DNA of 64,000 nucleotides from Taxillus chinensis (GCA_023512835.1 CM042085.1:31721812-31785811); one strand, 5' to 3'; numbered from the stretch's first letter, positions 1 to 12,418 are shown. A program made the numbers and translations. Notes: generated by a model not told the origin, from the letters alone.

Positions 1-527
1 TTGCACAATTGAAATTTTGATGCTTTAATATTTGATTAATTTATCTTGATTTTTATGCCTTAATTGGGAAGTGCAAGCATGTGAGAATCATGATTTTAGC
101 TATTCTTGACTTATGCTTGGACTTTAATTCAATGACTTATGAAATACTGTTTATATCATTACATTTTATTCTTGCCAATACTTGAGTTTTTATTGCATTT
201 GGGTTTTATATAAGCTAAGCTTGTGAATGAAAAGTGAGATATAAGAAAAAAGTGAATAATCCATCAAGGGAGAGCATAAAATGTAACCTTGTAAGGTTAT
301 TAATTAAAAAAGGAGTGTTATTAAAAAAGTTTAGTTGACTTGCGGAGTATGCTATATCACTCGAAACTTATCTTGAAGGACTTTTAAACCCAGTACCCTA
401 AGATCTGCCAAACTATATTCAAGATGTTCTCTTTGTATATTTGAATTTGCATGATTGGATAATCTTTGTTTGGTGCTTAATCTTAGTATTTGTTCGAGGA
501 CGACCAAAGTTCAAGTGTATGGAAATT
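1..527 (+). mobile_element. 3' internal end of a Ty3/gypsy (Tat/Athila-like) element
   Basis: Non-coding, AT-rich sequence ending in a region typical of the 3' untranslated part of plant Tat/Athila elements: a 'ttcgaggacgacc' motif near 494-506, then a degenerate polypurine tract (about 515-525) directly before TGATAAC at 528. No pol domain is visible, so the coding part lies left of the window or has been lost. The lineage is inferred from these end motifs only. Confidence 0.5.
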
Positions 528-1972
528 TGATAACTGCATAATTTGTCATTAAATTTGCATTTAATTTATGGCTTTAATTTAATATTTTATTGAATTAATG
601 CATTTGTATAATAGCTTCCTCCAATTTCAATTATTTACTATTTTAATCACTTTAATAGATTTAGTATTAATTTTGGTGATTTTTAATGTTAAATTATTTA
701 TTTTAATTTTAATATTAATTCTTTGAGCTTAATTTGTAATTTTACTAGTGATATTTTGATTAATTAAATTATGAGTGTTAATTAATTATTAATATTAATT
801 TGGGTGGGTTAAAAGTTCGGTGTGATGTTTAGAAAACATATAGACAGTGAATGAGAGGGCATGCCATTTACGGAATTGGTAGTGTTTGAAAAGAATTGTG
901 GGCCTTTCTAATTAATGCCTTTTCATGCTTTGGTTTTAATTAATATCGAATTGTGATTGTGCAGAGGAAAAAAGAGGAAACAACATGACGTGTGGGCCTT
1001 GCATGAATTCATTGAGAAGGGATTTGTCTTTAAGTATTGCACAGCGTCACCCCCAAGAGAAAAATCGATCTCTTCACGACACCAGTTCCATCCCATGCCA
1101 AACCTTCCTACATACGTGAACTAGGCGACCGATTCACTTCTTCCTCCATCACACGCAGCAACATTCAGGCGACATCGCCCAGCGCATAGCAGTTTTTCGA
1201 GCAACAATAGAAGAAATTGGAGAGAAATAGTACACCGAGCGTTGAAGATTTGGATCAAGTTCAAGACTGAATATTTAATTCTCTGCAGCCTATTTTTCTT
1301 AATTCTGTTCTATTTCTGTTGCTTTAAATTTCCGAATAGATTTGTGATTTTTCAACCTATAGAGGGATAAGTATTTTGTAATCGGTTTAGTGTAACACTT
1401 TGGATGCTTGTTTTGAATCTATTTTTAATATTTAATTTAATATTTTATGTGTTATGAATTAATTTTCTATCTCTTAGATTTATTGATTTAATATCTCGGT
1501 TAAGTATTGATTTAACAATTCAGCATGCATTAATATTTTATTTGACTGAAACGATTTGTTTCGTAGGGAACGGGGCAATCTTTTAAGAATTAATTCATAA
1601 TTATTCTGGTTGGAATAAATTCATAATTTAATTATATTCATGGTTTCTTGATGTATTTAAATTACGAGGCCATAATTTATCTAATTTATCTCTTGGATAG
1701 TAAAAAATAGCATTAAGGTGTGAAGTTAAACTGGTTACATCTTTGATTAATTAATTTTTTCTTAGTTAAATTTTTTGCTTTAATTAGTTTTAATTCAATA
1801 AAAAATTTCCCAATTTTATATTTATTCTTTTTCATTAGTTTTTATTAAATAAGTAATTAAATAGGTTGAATTGAATTTTATAAGTCCTTCGGGAGAGAAC
1901 GATCTAGGTTAAGTCTCTAGTTATACTTAGTTTAAATTTTATTTGGAGTGCGTGTACGACAAACGCTCTTTT
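528..1972 (+). repeat. Ty3/gypsy LTR, right end lost
   Basis: Starts with TGATAACTGC directly after the polypurine-like tract. Near 1886-1905 it has the 'gtccttcgggagag' type motif that in this group lies close to the LTR 3' end. The matching ATCA-type end is absent. Around 1972 the sequence passes abruptly into copy A of LTR family 1, which itself lacks its outer end there, so this is a deletion or recombination junction rather than a clean insertion. No ORF of note. Confidence 0.5.
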
Positions 1973-1973
1973 C

Positions 1974-3889
1974 AGTGACAAACACCAATAGAGACTACAT
2001 CGCGGGTGTTGTCTCAATCATACAAATTTGTACAGTCATACATCAAGGATAGTCTTGTACTTTCTTATACATTATCATGCGTACAATATGTCAAATAGTC
2101 ATACATACATCACATCACAAATAGGGTGCGAATACAACTATCCGCATACCCATGTTTGGGATATAACACAAAATCAATACAGAATACAGTACTATATCAT
2201 ACATTAGAGTAGTGGGCACGTCCTCCTTGAAAAAAGTCCTCCACTAGTCTCGGGTCACATCTGAAAGGAATAAACAACAAAGTAGGGGTGAGCTATAAGC
2301 TCAGTAGATGACCTCATAACTTCACATCACTTTACTATGCAAAACAAATAAGCCTATACTACATGCTCAGTGTACTCGTGTGCTATGTGGTGTGCATAAT
2401 CATTAGGACTCAGCCTGTAAACGTCATCAAGACTCAACCTGTAAACAACATCAGAACCCAATCTATCCACAACAAGAGTCAGCTTGTCCACGATCCCCAT
2501 GAGAATCCTTATCTTAGGGCACTCAGCTGTAGCACCATGAGCTCAACAGCTCAATTCAGGCCTCAGCCTGTCTCACAACAGCTTAACAGCTACCTCACCA
2601 AAAGCTCATCTCAGGCCTCAGCCCACTACACCTAACTCACGGGACACACCCACTCAAGGGTACCTTAGTTTAGGGAGCCACAACAATTTGCTAACACAAG
2701 CTCAACTGTTAAATATACCAATTCAACCATTAAATACTAACAAAACAACCACCCTTCAAGCCTTTTAAAATTATGAGGAGTTAGATCCATAATTGTGTTC
2801 ACGTCATCTAACGTGCTATGCCAAGCAAATATCAATATCTAGTACCTTTAAAAAGGCATAGGTTATAAAGATATTGGACCACTGGCGACTACACTAGAAC
2901 AAAACTGGCCAACTACTCAAGCCTTATGCTCAACACTTGATGTTTGAACCCCGATGCTTGATGCTCGACACTACTAGACTCAAGCAATACACAAACCCTC
3001 TGCTCGTGGCACCCTTCCCGAGGCTCAACTCGAGCTTGCTTGACGCTCTAATCTGCTCAAAGCTCCCTTGCTCAAATCACCCTGCTTGATACTCTAATAT
3101 GCTCAAAGCTCCTTTTCTCGAAGCACCCCGCTTGACACTCTACTCGAGTCTGGCTCAACACTCAAGCCTCGAGCAGCTCTCCAGACACGATCTGTCGACT
3201 GTGTTCATCTTAGTTTTGTCTCGTAACCTAGTTATACCAGTTATCCTCATTTTCAAGTATCAATTTATCCCTATCATAGGTTTTTAACATCCTCTAGCCA
3301 TATTAGGCTACCAAACAACCTAAATATTCAAGATTTCATGCTGAAATTTCAGTTTTCTCTAATTTCCTAGAGTTCATACTAACCCATAAAACCATGCTCA
3401 AATCATGCATATCCAAGGACATAATCAAGCATAGAGTGCTAGGAACACCTACCTGGAATGGTTCTTTGAGATCCACGAGCTTCAATTGCCCCAAATCACC
3501 AAGGTGCGATAGCATAATGTGGAAGCTCCCTCTTTCTCATCTATTTATATTGTTGCCTTTTTCTTTACTTAATCATTAATTAATCAACCTCTAAAATAAT
3601 AATTAACTTTTTGGTGTCACGAACTCAAAATTGAGCTCAAATACAATCAAAACGCTCAAAATGATGAACACATCATTATTCAGATGTTTTCTAACCCAAC
3701 CGACTGCTCAAACGTAAGGTCAACTAATAAACCCCCCAAAAGTCAACCGATGAGCCTTTCGGAGTTCCAACCTGGAATCGGGCTCAAGTACTGTCAAAAT
3801 GCTCACATCGACGAACACAATATTGTCCAAATATTTTCAGTTGCCTAGAATGACTATCTCTCAGCACTACCCAAATACAAGTCTTTACA
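1974..3889 (-). repeat. LTR family 1, copy A (truncated)
   Basis: Colinear with copy B (31125-33356) from its 'caccaatagagactac' segment to the end at 'gtctttaca' (3889), which is the inverse of the TGTAAAGAC start of copies D and F. About 100 bases of the GGGCGTGACA-type end are missing at the left. Recognisable parts are the 'ctcgg/cctgta' repeats near 2400-2490, a CTCGA-rich array at 2925-3185 and CTATTTATA at 3541-3549, an inverse TATAAATAG. The small ORFs across it are shadows. Lineage by end structure: Tekay-like chromovirus LTR, inferred. Confidence 0.8.
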
Positions 3890-4336
3890 CACATACACAC
3901 ACACTTTCTCTCTCTCCTTCCCTTTCTCTCCCTTTCTAGCTCTCAAACGCACGAATGCGATAGCCTAATGTGAAAGCTCCCTCTTTCTCATCTATTTATA
4001 TTATTGCCTTTTCCTTTACTAAATTATTAATTAATCAACATCTAAAATAATAATTGATCTTCTAGGGTCACGGACTCCAAATAGAGCTTAAATACAGTTA
4101 AAACGCTCAAAATAATGAGTATATCACTATTCAAATGTTTTCCAACCCAACTGACTGCTCAAACGAAAGGTCAACTAATAAACCCCCCAAAAGTCAACTA
4201 ATGAGCTTTTTGAGGTCCCGACCAAGAATCGGGCTCAAGTACTATTAAAATGCTTACATCAATAAACACAATATCGTTTAGGTATTTTCAGTAGCCTAGA
4301 ATGATTATCTCTCGGTATTAGCAAAATATAGGTCTC
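3890..4336 (-). repeat. Partial second copy of the family-1 LTR U3 region
   Basis: After a CA/CT-rich stretch (3890-3945) the sequence repeats the part of copy A seen at about 3500-3885. It has the same order of motifs: 'tagcctaatgtg', 'ctatttatatt', 'gctcaaaat', 'aaaagtcaac', and then an end near 'aaatataggtc'. It is diverged from copy A and lacks everything upstream of the TATA region. It is either a truncated second insertion or an old tandem duplication. Confidence 0.7.
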
Positions 4337-4479
4337 TCTCTGTTTTGTGATTAGGGTTAATAGAAAGACATAAGTTGGCGCAGGGAGATAGGGAAAAAAA
4401 TGGCGCTCAGCAAAAAGAAAGAGGTGTGCCATAGATATTTGCAAAAAGTAAACATGCGACAAAGATATAACTTTTTGAA

Positions 4480-4761
4480 ATATATTTGTGGTGGTTTAAA
4501 ACGGCCATAAAGGACATTATTTATTTTTATAAAAAAATTATTAATTTTGTGATGATTTCAAAGTGACATAATATGCAACATTTGTTTTTTAAAATAAATT
4601 TAAATTAATGGCAGTTGTTAATCGCCACAAAAATCAAATTTTAATTATTTTAAAAAATACATAATGGTGGTTAGTACACCGCCACTATTTTCTTTATTTA
4701 GTGGCGATTTTCATTAACCGCCACTAAGGAACCACCACTAAATCATAATTTTATTGTAGTG
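4480..4761 (-). mobile_element. CACTA-like terminal fragment
   Basis: Read on the minus strand, the sequence begins CACTACAATAAAATTATG at 4761 and continues with repeated 'agtggcggtta'-type subterminal motifs ('accgccac', 'aaccgccactaa' on the + strand). A CACTACAA terminus with GGCG-type subterminal repeats is the hallmark of plant CACTA transposons and their short derivatives. No opposite CACTACAA end or 3-bp TSD is seen, so this is a relic. Confidence 0.55.
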
Positions 4762-4977
4762 TAATTTCGGCATAATCTTGATCTTGAATATTACCACGTG
4801 CACACTATCAATCTGGTATTTTGTATAAATATCCAAAATATTCTAAGAACTGGTAAAATATATGTAATTTCTCAAAATAATAATAGAATATAATAATATA
4901 GAAAATTACAAATAATTATATAAAATGGAGTAATTAAGGACACAAAACAACTCTAAAAACACCAAATTAAGAGCATT

Positions 4978-5002
4978 GGCATTGGCTTCATCAAGCCAAT
5001 GC
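4978..5002. repeat. MITE-like end with a perfect short hairpin
   Basis: GCATTGGCTT and AAGCCAATGC form a 10-bp inverted repeat with a 4-base loop, preceded by 'aagagcattg'. Ends beginning 'aagagcat' are common in plant MITEs. No partner end was found downstream. Confidence 0.4.
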
Positions 5003-5144
5003 TAATATTTGATGAAAAAAACTTAATATTTTATAAGTTTGATGAATTTCTAAAATATTTACGCATTCGTTTCATCAAATGCTAGTCCAGCAACATTCCC
5101 CTCCTTGCCGATCCAGCGCCCTTGTTCCCTGTCTAGCGCCCAGA

Positions 5145-5745
5145 GCTCCCCCGTCCGGCGTGTGCCCAACCCCCACCACTCGGCGACGCGTCCCCCCCTG
5201 CCCCCACCAATCCAAGTGCCGAGCTCCCTATCCTCGCGTCCGGCACCCGAGCTCACCCCCCTGCCGGCACAGGCCCAACCCCCACCACTTGGCGATGCGT
5301 GCCCCCTCCCCCCTCCCCCCCCATTGATCCAACGCCTAAAGCTCCCCGTCCCCGCGTCCGGCGCCGCCAGAGCCCCCCGTCCTGGCATGCACCCAACCCC
5401 CACCACTCGGCGACACGTCCCCCCCCCCCTCCCCCCCCCCCCCCGGTTCCCCGTCCCCGTCCGGCACCCAAAGCCCCCCGTCCGGCGTGCACCCAACCCC
5501 CCACCACTTGGCAACGTGTCCCCCTCCCCCTCACCCCCGCCGATCCAATACCCCCCATTCCCCGTCCCCGCATCCGGCGCACAAAGCCCCCCCCGTCCGG
5601 CACGCACCCAACCCCCACCACTCGACGACGTGTCCCCCTTGCATCCGGCGCCCAACACCACCCCATTCGGCACACGCCCAACCCGCACCACTCGGCGCAA
5701 CGTGTCCCCCCCCCCCCCCCGGCATCAACCCGGCCCACCCCAGCT
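5145..5745. repeat. GC-rich minisatellite, about six units
   Basis: About six imperfect units of roughly 70-117 bp. Each holds 'cccaacccccaccactcgg', then 'cgacacgtccccc', then a C-tract, then 'gtccggc'. Units restart near 5152, 5265, 5380, 5478, 5590 and 5660. The block is extremely C-rich on the + strand and sits in AT-rich DNA. Long open frames on both strands are a by-product of low stop-codon frequency and translate to Pro- or Gly-rich strings, so they are not called as genes. Confidence 0.85.
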
Positions 5746-5759
5746 TTGTCCCCCCCTCA

Positions 5760-6630
5760 AAATCTCTCTCACAGCTCTGGTGTAAGCTAAGAACCTTCAT
5801 AAATGTTATAATGGTGGCCTACACATGGATTACTAAGATTAGATGATACATGATTTAATGCATATTAGAATCATACAAAGCAGGCGATAAACTAATGTGT
5901 TATGCATTTCCAAGAGTCTCGTGTTATGTAATGCAACTTACCAAGGAAAATGCATACTTAGTGCAGATCCATGATCAAGACAGACTAAACAAGTTTCAAG
6001 AAGACACTAAGATCAAATCGTGCATATATGTAAATGAAACATCAAATGTAAAAATAGTGCTTGTGCTTGAATTCATAATATTTTTTGTGTAATATTGAGT
6101 GTACATTGTGTACATTCTTTTAGTAGATCGAGTGTGTTGTAAACAACAAGATTTGCTTTTATATTATTGTAATTATTTTTTGATAATAAAACATCATACT
6201 TCTACTAGTTCTAATTGTCTTTTGCATTATTATTATCTTTACAACTAGTAACTAGCTGCAAATTTAAAGAAGAATTTTTAGAGAGTTCTATTTACTCCTC
6301 TTTAGGCAACAACATCATTAACAGGATTTGGTCGTTAAGAAATAGCTTGTTGGCAAAGTACATTAATTCTCATATAAGACAACATAAACTTGCTAGTGTG
6401 CTATTGAGGTGAGGGATTAAGTTGGAAGTTGATTCCAATGTGTGGGGTAATATATAACTCAATACAGGGGAAAGGAGGAATCAATTTTACCTTGTCTATG
6501 GTAACTTGACTCTCAGGATAATAAGTCATTTCCAAGTTTTTGGCATACTAAACATGGTAATGATGATGAATTTGTTTTTATTTCATTCCACTTATGTGTA
6601 ACATATGATACTTAAGGTATTATATTTTAA
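5760..6630. other. No gene recognised
   Basis: AT-rich DNA with short frames only. It ends in several 'aataaa'-like stretches near 6185. It may contain old LTR debris, but nothing could be assigned. Confidence 0.5.
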
Positions 6631-6639
6631 TGGGTGCTA

Positions 6640-7560
6640 ATTTCATCTAATAATCACAATAGGACGGTGTAGCAGTAGCTAGCCATTAAGTGCAGGTCGA
6701 TCCCACAGGAACAAGGTAGAAATCCTCAAGAATAAAAATGAACCAATTGTCTAAGCGATCAAGGGATTATTTTTGGGTAATTCAAATGATAAAATTAAAT
6801 GATAAATTTATGATAAATAATTCATGGATAAAAATACCTAGAGAATTGGTTTTCACCTTTACCCAAGCATTCGTTCCGATTTTAAAATTAATTAAGCATG
6901 CAATTTTCATGGCTATCAGGGTGAACAATCCTAAATTGATCGTTACCCACTTTCACGTCATTAATGATGTGTCGAAACCTTGCAACGGCCTACTCTCGTA
7001 GCACATTGAGACAAAACTTGATCCTTTAATGGTCTGTGATGCTCATGGGTCCTCTTAGGTTGACAGACTATTTCCGTGACTGTTGTGCCTAAGTCTCAAT
7101 CTTAGCGTTCAGATAATTAGACGTCGCCTTTCAGTCCTTAATCCAATTTCTAATGGTTTGTACAAATATAGGCCTCACATTCAACAAACATACATGATAA
7201 TGCTAGGATGACATCAAGCAATGAAAATTTATACAAAAATTACATAAAAAAATTTATAGAACAAATGATTGAGATTGAGCTATTCCTAGTCCCTAAGCAA
7301 AAGAAAACTACTCGCTCATGATAAGAAATAACAAATATTCCAATTGAATGCGTTCTTACAAGTTGATTGAGAATTGAAAAGGGTAGGAATTACTTTCTCT
7401 ATCACAAAAAACAAATCCTTCAATCTTCCATGATTTTCAAGAACTAACAGCCTAAGATCACCCTTCAGTGGTGGGAGATGGGGGTTAGAGAAATTTCTTC
7501 AACGCTTTTTCGGTACATATATTAAGAGTTGAAAGTTCTAACTTGTTTTAATCACTCAAT
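6640..7560 (-). repeat. Gypsy LTR-like relic, reverse orientation
   Basis: The left edge carries 'aggtcgatcccacagg' (near 6696), the inverse of the conserved 'cctgtgggatcgacct' motif close to the 3' end of many plant Tat/Athila LTRs. The rest is non-coding. No clean TG...CA ends or TSD were found, so the boundaries are approximate. Confidence 0.45.
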
Positions 7561-7672
7561 TAAATTTAACTAATCTAAAGGTTTAAGATTCCGCCTCTTT
7601 TATTTTTCTAAATTATTTATTAAAGTTAAAATTAAATCTGGCTAAAATTCTAAAGGAGATTTAATGGTATTA

Positions 7673-7714
<42 letters not shown>
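7673..7714. repeat. (ATT)n microsatellite
   Basis: About fourteen uninterrupted ATT/TTA units in AT-rich DNA. Confidence 0.95.
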
Positions 7715-8124
7715 TTACTTCTAAATTCTTTGAAATTTAAAATTCAATTCAATTTACCTAATAATCCAAAGAGATCCTAAGGTTTGTCATTTCTCTTTAT
7801 TTCTAAATTCAAACCAAAGTATTTCCTAAAGTACTAAGTTAAAAAAATGATGAAAGAGGAAATATTAAATGAAAATGTTTTATTTAAAGAGAAAAACATG
7901 TTTAAATGGTTTACTTTGTTTTTTCTTTTCGACTTTGATTTTTTTGTTTTTTTAATCTAAAAATCTTTCTTTATTTGCCTGAAAAAGTCTACCTCAATTT
8001 GTTTTTTTCGTTTTGGAAATCTAAAGATGAGTCAAATTGTTTTTTTTGAAATAAATAAAAAAAAGCAAATGAAAATGTTATGTGTGATCATGATATCCAT
8101 GAATAAAATAAAAACTTATTTCTC

Positions 8125-8128
<4 letters not shown>

Positions 8129-8170
<42 letters not shown>
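8129..8170. repeat. (CT)n microsatellite
   Basis: About 21 CT units followed by a T/C-rich tail. Confidence 0.95.
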
Positions 8171-8185
<15 letters not shown>

Positions 8186-8377
8186 CCTTTTGCTTTCTTC
8201 CCTATTTTTTCATGGGTTTTGTGTACAAAGTACAACAGTATTAGAGAAGTGTCCCATAATTACAAGATTTTTAATGGCCAAGACTAACATTTTTCCTATA
8301 GCCAACATAAAGAGGAAAGAGAACAAATAAAATGAATAATTGGGGAAATATTTCAAAACTATTCTACTTACCACAAG

Positions 8378-8443
8378 TTTTTTTTTTTTTTTTTTTTTGC
8401 TTTTGGCATAAAAAAAAGTAAGGAGAGGGGGGGGGGGGGGGGG
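8378..8443. repeat. T21 and G17 homopolymer tracts
   Basis: A run of about 21 T at 8378-8398 and a run of 17 G at 8427-8443. The frames crossing them are not coding. Run lengths may be affected by sequencing. Confidence 0.9.
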
Positions 8444-8879
8444 AAGGCACAATAAACAAAAAGGCATATGTAAAACATAAGAGCAAGCGACTGAAAAATA
8501 AAGTCCATCATGAGGTTTAAAACATAACCCAATCCTAGTGAGCACGTAGTGAATAAACGAAAAGCACAAATATTGCACACAAAACAAGATAACACTAGTA
8601 AAACATGAAACCAAGAGATGGAATAAGAGAAAAAAGAAGAAGAAAACAAGTACTAATAAGATATTGATAAACAAAGAAAGACTAGTTTTTGTACATGCAT
8701 TGAATGCAAAACAAGCACTAATAACAAGTATTGGGGGAAAGTTTTTTTTTTTTGTTTTGATCGTACGGGTAGGCAACGTAGACACAGAGGTAGCAAACAT
8801 TAACAAGCACCAAACATCACAGAGGTAATGCTAACATAAATAAATCAATGCTCAACAAAAAATAAAATATATAAAAAAT

Positions 8880-10086
8880 GGCAAACCAAGTTTAAGTATC
8901 CCCAAAGCTCGCCTTGTCTTCAATCTCCCAGTAAGCGAGTCGCCCTATAGTCCCTCAAATGCTGGCAAAACATCTCGAATGAGACCAAATATGACGGGTA
9001 TTCCTTCAGCCTTATCGCGGACAACAATGACTTCTCTCCCAGCTTACAAATCGGTCGACAAGATTAAAGAAAGCAACAACATAGTTTTGGACTCGGTTTG
9101 CTGGCCGACAGAAAAGTGGGGTGATTCGTGATGGCTTGGTGTGATTTACGGCAAAGGAGGAAGGAGGAAAGTGATGGTCCATGGGGTTTATATAATCGGG
9201 GCGGTGAGTGGGTGGTTCGGCGTGGAAAGGGGTTCGAACGAGGGAGAGGGAGAAAAGGAGGTATGGGCATGGTGGATTGGTGCAGCTGTTTGGTTTGGCG
9301 TGGAGGCAAGGAAGATGACACGAGGGGGGGAGAGAGAGAGAGAGGGGGGGGGGGGGGTGAAAGACGACGGACGAAGAGTAGGGGTTTTTGAGAAAATTTT
9401 GCTTTTTGTTTTATTATTTTTTTGGCTTTTGCTTTTGTTTTTATTATTATGTACGAATAATATATTGACACGTGTATCAAAGTTAGGTGGGAAAAGAAAA
9501 GCAGACGGTTGAGTTTTTAAATTTTTTTATTGGATAGTTTTAACAGATATTTTTAGATTTTAGAATCGAAAAAATAACTTAGGTTTTAAAAAATTATAAG
9601 AAAATTATTTTTGGACTCGGGGCATCATAACGAGTGATCCTGTGTATTTGTTATTTCAAAATGGTCTTGTTTTTGTCAAGCTTGTATAGCATGTCCTAAA
9701 ATTGCTTTATTACTTTTTTTTTTTTTTTGAAAAAAAAGGCTTTAAGACCAAATATATGTCATATATATGTCATAATTTCTAAAATGATGAGTAAAGTAAG
9801 AAATGAGGTTCATAACTTAATCCGAAGTGCTATTTTGAAGGTTGACTGTTGTTTGACCACCGTTAGAGGCTCGAATACGATTTTGACTATAATTTCTTCA
9901 TTTGATCTCGGAATCGAGCATGGTCAAAAGCGTTGATCCTTAAATTTGATTTTCTATTGCTTGGGATTTGTTCCTTGGCATTTGGAGGCCTTTCTGAATA
10001 CACAATTAAAATTGAGCATTTTCGGCTTAACAGACAAGCGACGGTGACATGGAAGAAAATTAACTTTGACAAAATAGGATCCAACA
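8880..10086 (-). repeat. Diverged Ogre-like LTR, reverse orientation
   Basis: Read on the minus strand from 10086 it starts TGTTGGATCCTATTTTGT, like the Ogre-like LTR at 21294. It then follows that LTR in order: 'aatagaaaatcaaattt', 'gatcaacgc', 'ggtcaaac', 'atgaacctcat', 'cgagtccaaaaataat', then a C/T-rich part with a TATA box. Similarity is clear but much weaker than between the two LTRs of the 21-42 kb element, so this is an older or different subfamily. The low-coordinate boundary is uncertain. Confidence 0.65.
9186..9196 (-). promoter_or_regulatory. TATA box of the reverse Ogre-like LTR
   Basis: GATTATATAAAC on the minus strand, after a pyrimidine-rich tract, at the position equivalent to CTATATAAAC in the 21294 LTR. 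Transcription would run toward lower coordinates. Confidence 0.45.
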
Positions 10087-11650
10087 GGATACGTTTTGAT
10101 TGACCACTTAGGGAAACGTTAAATGCCAACGGAGATGTAAATGACAAAAAGGAACATATTAGTGACACTCTGTCGTGATGAAAGCATACTAGCTTGTTAT
10201 GACGAAGTGTATTTCTCTCGTGTTGCGACGGAGACAAAAAGACCTATTGCGACGATAACTTTTGTTCAAGCTCATCTTATGGTCTAATTCATTCGGTTCT
10301 TCATTGTTTGACTGCAAAATATACTCAAAACACTAAAACATAGCAAATAACATGATTTAATACTCTTTTATAATAAAACACTCAAAATACAATGAAAAAC
10401 AAATGCAAATAGGGGGAAAATGTATGCAAAATCTCTATATAAAATTTGTTCATCATCTTTATATAAGTCAACATACTCCCTAATAGTCCACTCACTTTTA
10501 TACTTTAGCATATTTGGCGTGGTTGATCACAATAACATTTTGATAACATAATTCATACAATTAAGAAAACAACTTAGGTACAAACAACATATAAAAAATA
10601 AGATGAACAATATGTTTTAAGATATTTAATTATGAACAAACAATTCTATGAAATAACTAAAGTATTATTACATAGGTTAATGCATATATACTTTCGTTAT
10701 AATAAAAAATAAAGTAAATTCATTAAATCACTAATACATACAAAAATTTAAAGGGCCCAATAGCTTAACAAAGTGCATTATCATATTTCATGATAATTTT
10801 TGGTATTTCAGTATCTCATGAATATTTGTTTTAAAATTAACCATTAAATTGAATATTTATGTAATAGTTGTTATTCTTGTAAAATTTTATAGTGATTCGA
10901 TAGTTGACTTATATGCAAATTTACCTAAATAAATCAAAAAATAAATAAATAAAAATTATAAGTTTTTATTTATTTATTAGTCAATAAATAAGTTTTTATT
11001 TATTTATTTTTTAATTTGTAGGTGAATTTACGCATAAAACAACCATCAAATTACTACACATTTTTCGTAGAAATGACAAAAAGTACATGAATTTTCAATT
11101 TAATGATTAATGTTTGAAATAAAGATCAATGAGATACTCAAATATCAAAAATCAATACAATACTAATAAAATAAATATTAACACTATGTTTGTGCGTATG
11201 GTTTAGATTTGTCTATCACTAGCCCCCACATAATTCACTAAAAGATGGCTATTTTTGGTATAGTGATATTATTTTTAAAAATATATTTTTTTAAAAAAAA
11301 TTATAAGTCTAGATCAATTTAAAATTATTTATTTTTTTTTAAATTTAATTTTCAAAACATGTGAGTCTTATATTTTATTATTTTTAAATTATTATTTTTT
11401 TTTTCAAATATAAATTCAATCCTGTAGAAGATTATTTTTTTTAATATATTTTATTAATTAGGTCCATCAAATTGTTTTTTCAGTTTTTTATCTAATTTTT
11501 TAAAATAATTCATTTTAGAACACATTTTCACTGCAAAAAAATTGTTTCAAGTGACAGGTCCGATATTTTTCTATCGTCCAATCTCTTTGTTATGTATTAA
11601 TAAAATAAATAACTCGCCCTGTCAAAAAAAAAAAAAAAACAAAGTTTGCA
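10087..11650. other. AT-rich intergenic DNA, no gene seen
   Basis: Short frames only. A small more complex block at 10150-10270 ('gtgttgcgacggagac') may be transposon debris but has no recognisable ends. A poly(A) run lies at about 11625-11639. Confidence 0.6.
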
Positions 11651-11733
11651 TTTTGTTTTGTTTTGTTTTATTTTTTAAAATTTAGCACGTTAAAATTGAT
11701 CAAAACCCAAAAGAAAAGGAAAAAAAGAAAAAC

Positions 11734-11785
11734 CATTTGGGTTCAGATACTGTGTTTGGCATTTGGGTTCAGATACTGTGTTTTG
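11734..11785 (+). repeat. 26-bp tandem duplication upstream of the bromodomain gene
   Basis: Two adjacent, nearly identical 26-bp units starting 'catttgggttcagatact' at 11734 and 11760. They lie about 630 bp before the predicted start codon, so they could be in the promoter or the 5' UTR. No function is known. Confidence 0.8.
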
Positions 11786-12074
11786 CATTTAGCGCGTTAC
11801 CACAGTGATGGGACAGCGGGAGAGAGAGACAAAGTTGTATGTATTGCGCTCTTTTTCTCTCTCTGTCACCACTCCTCTCCGGCCGTACTCATCTGCGGTC
11901 GATTGCTTAGAAAAAAAAAAAACCAAGAATACGACAATCAAACGAAGCAAATCAGCAACACCATCCCAGAAAATCGATTACAAAAGGAAAGCAAATAAAA
12001 CAGATTTAATGTTCTTCCTAGCGGGGGACTGAATCGGATTCATCACCATATCTTCCATTTCCAGATATCAAAAC

Positions 12075-12123
<49 letters not shown>

Positions 12124-12418
12124 CCTCTCTCCGCTGTATTTTTATGTTATATGACTTACTCTTCGCTTCAGGCTGAAACTAGTCGTCACTTAATCCACCA
12201 ACGGAGGAACAGAGATTGTGTGTCGTGTTTGTGCAAACAGAAAACAATGTACCCCAGGTCGGCTTTTTTATTGCATATTTCTTTATTGCAATGGCATTTC
12301 ATGAAGCAGACAATCGTTTCCTTAAAACTGTTTTGTTTTTGTTTTGTTTTGCTGTCATTGATGCATAGACTAGACAGAAGCTGAGGAATCGGGGTTCGTG
12401 TTAACGTTGTTTGTGTAA
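11786..12418 (+). promoter_or_regulatory. Probable promoter/5' UTR of the bromodomain gene, with (CT)n
   Basis: The region directly before the predicted ATG is pyrimidine-rich and more GC-balanced than the flanks. It contains an 18-unit (CT)n tract at 12078-12114, as is common in plant 5' UTRs. Short upstream ATGs and a possible 5' UTR intron cannot be excluded. No clear TATA box was identified. The transcription start is not determined. Confidence 0.45.

Noticed and set aside
5059..5846. Overlapping long frames (up to 226 codons) on both strands, Pro-rich or Gly-rich
   Set aside because: They follow from the C-rich minisatellite, run in every frame, and have no domain or conserved start.
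11529..11560. 'cactgcaaaaaaattg' as a CACTA end
   Set aside because: One mismatch in the key terminus, no subterminal repeats and no partner end.
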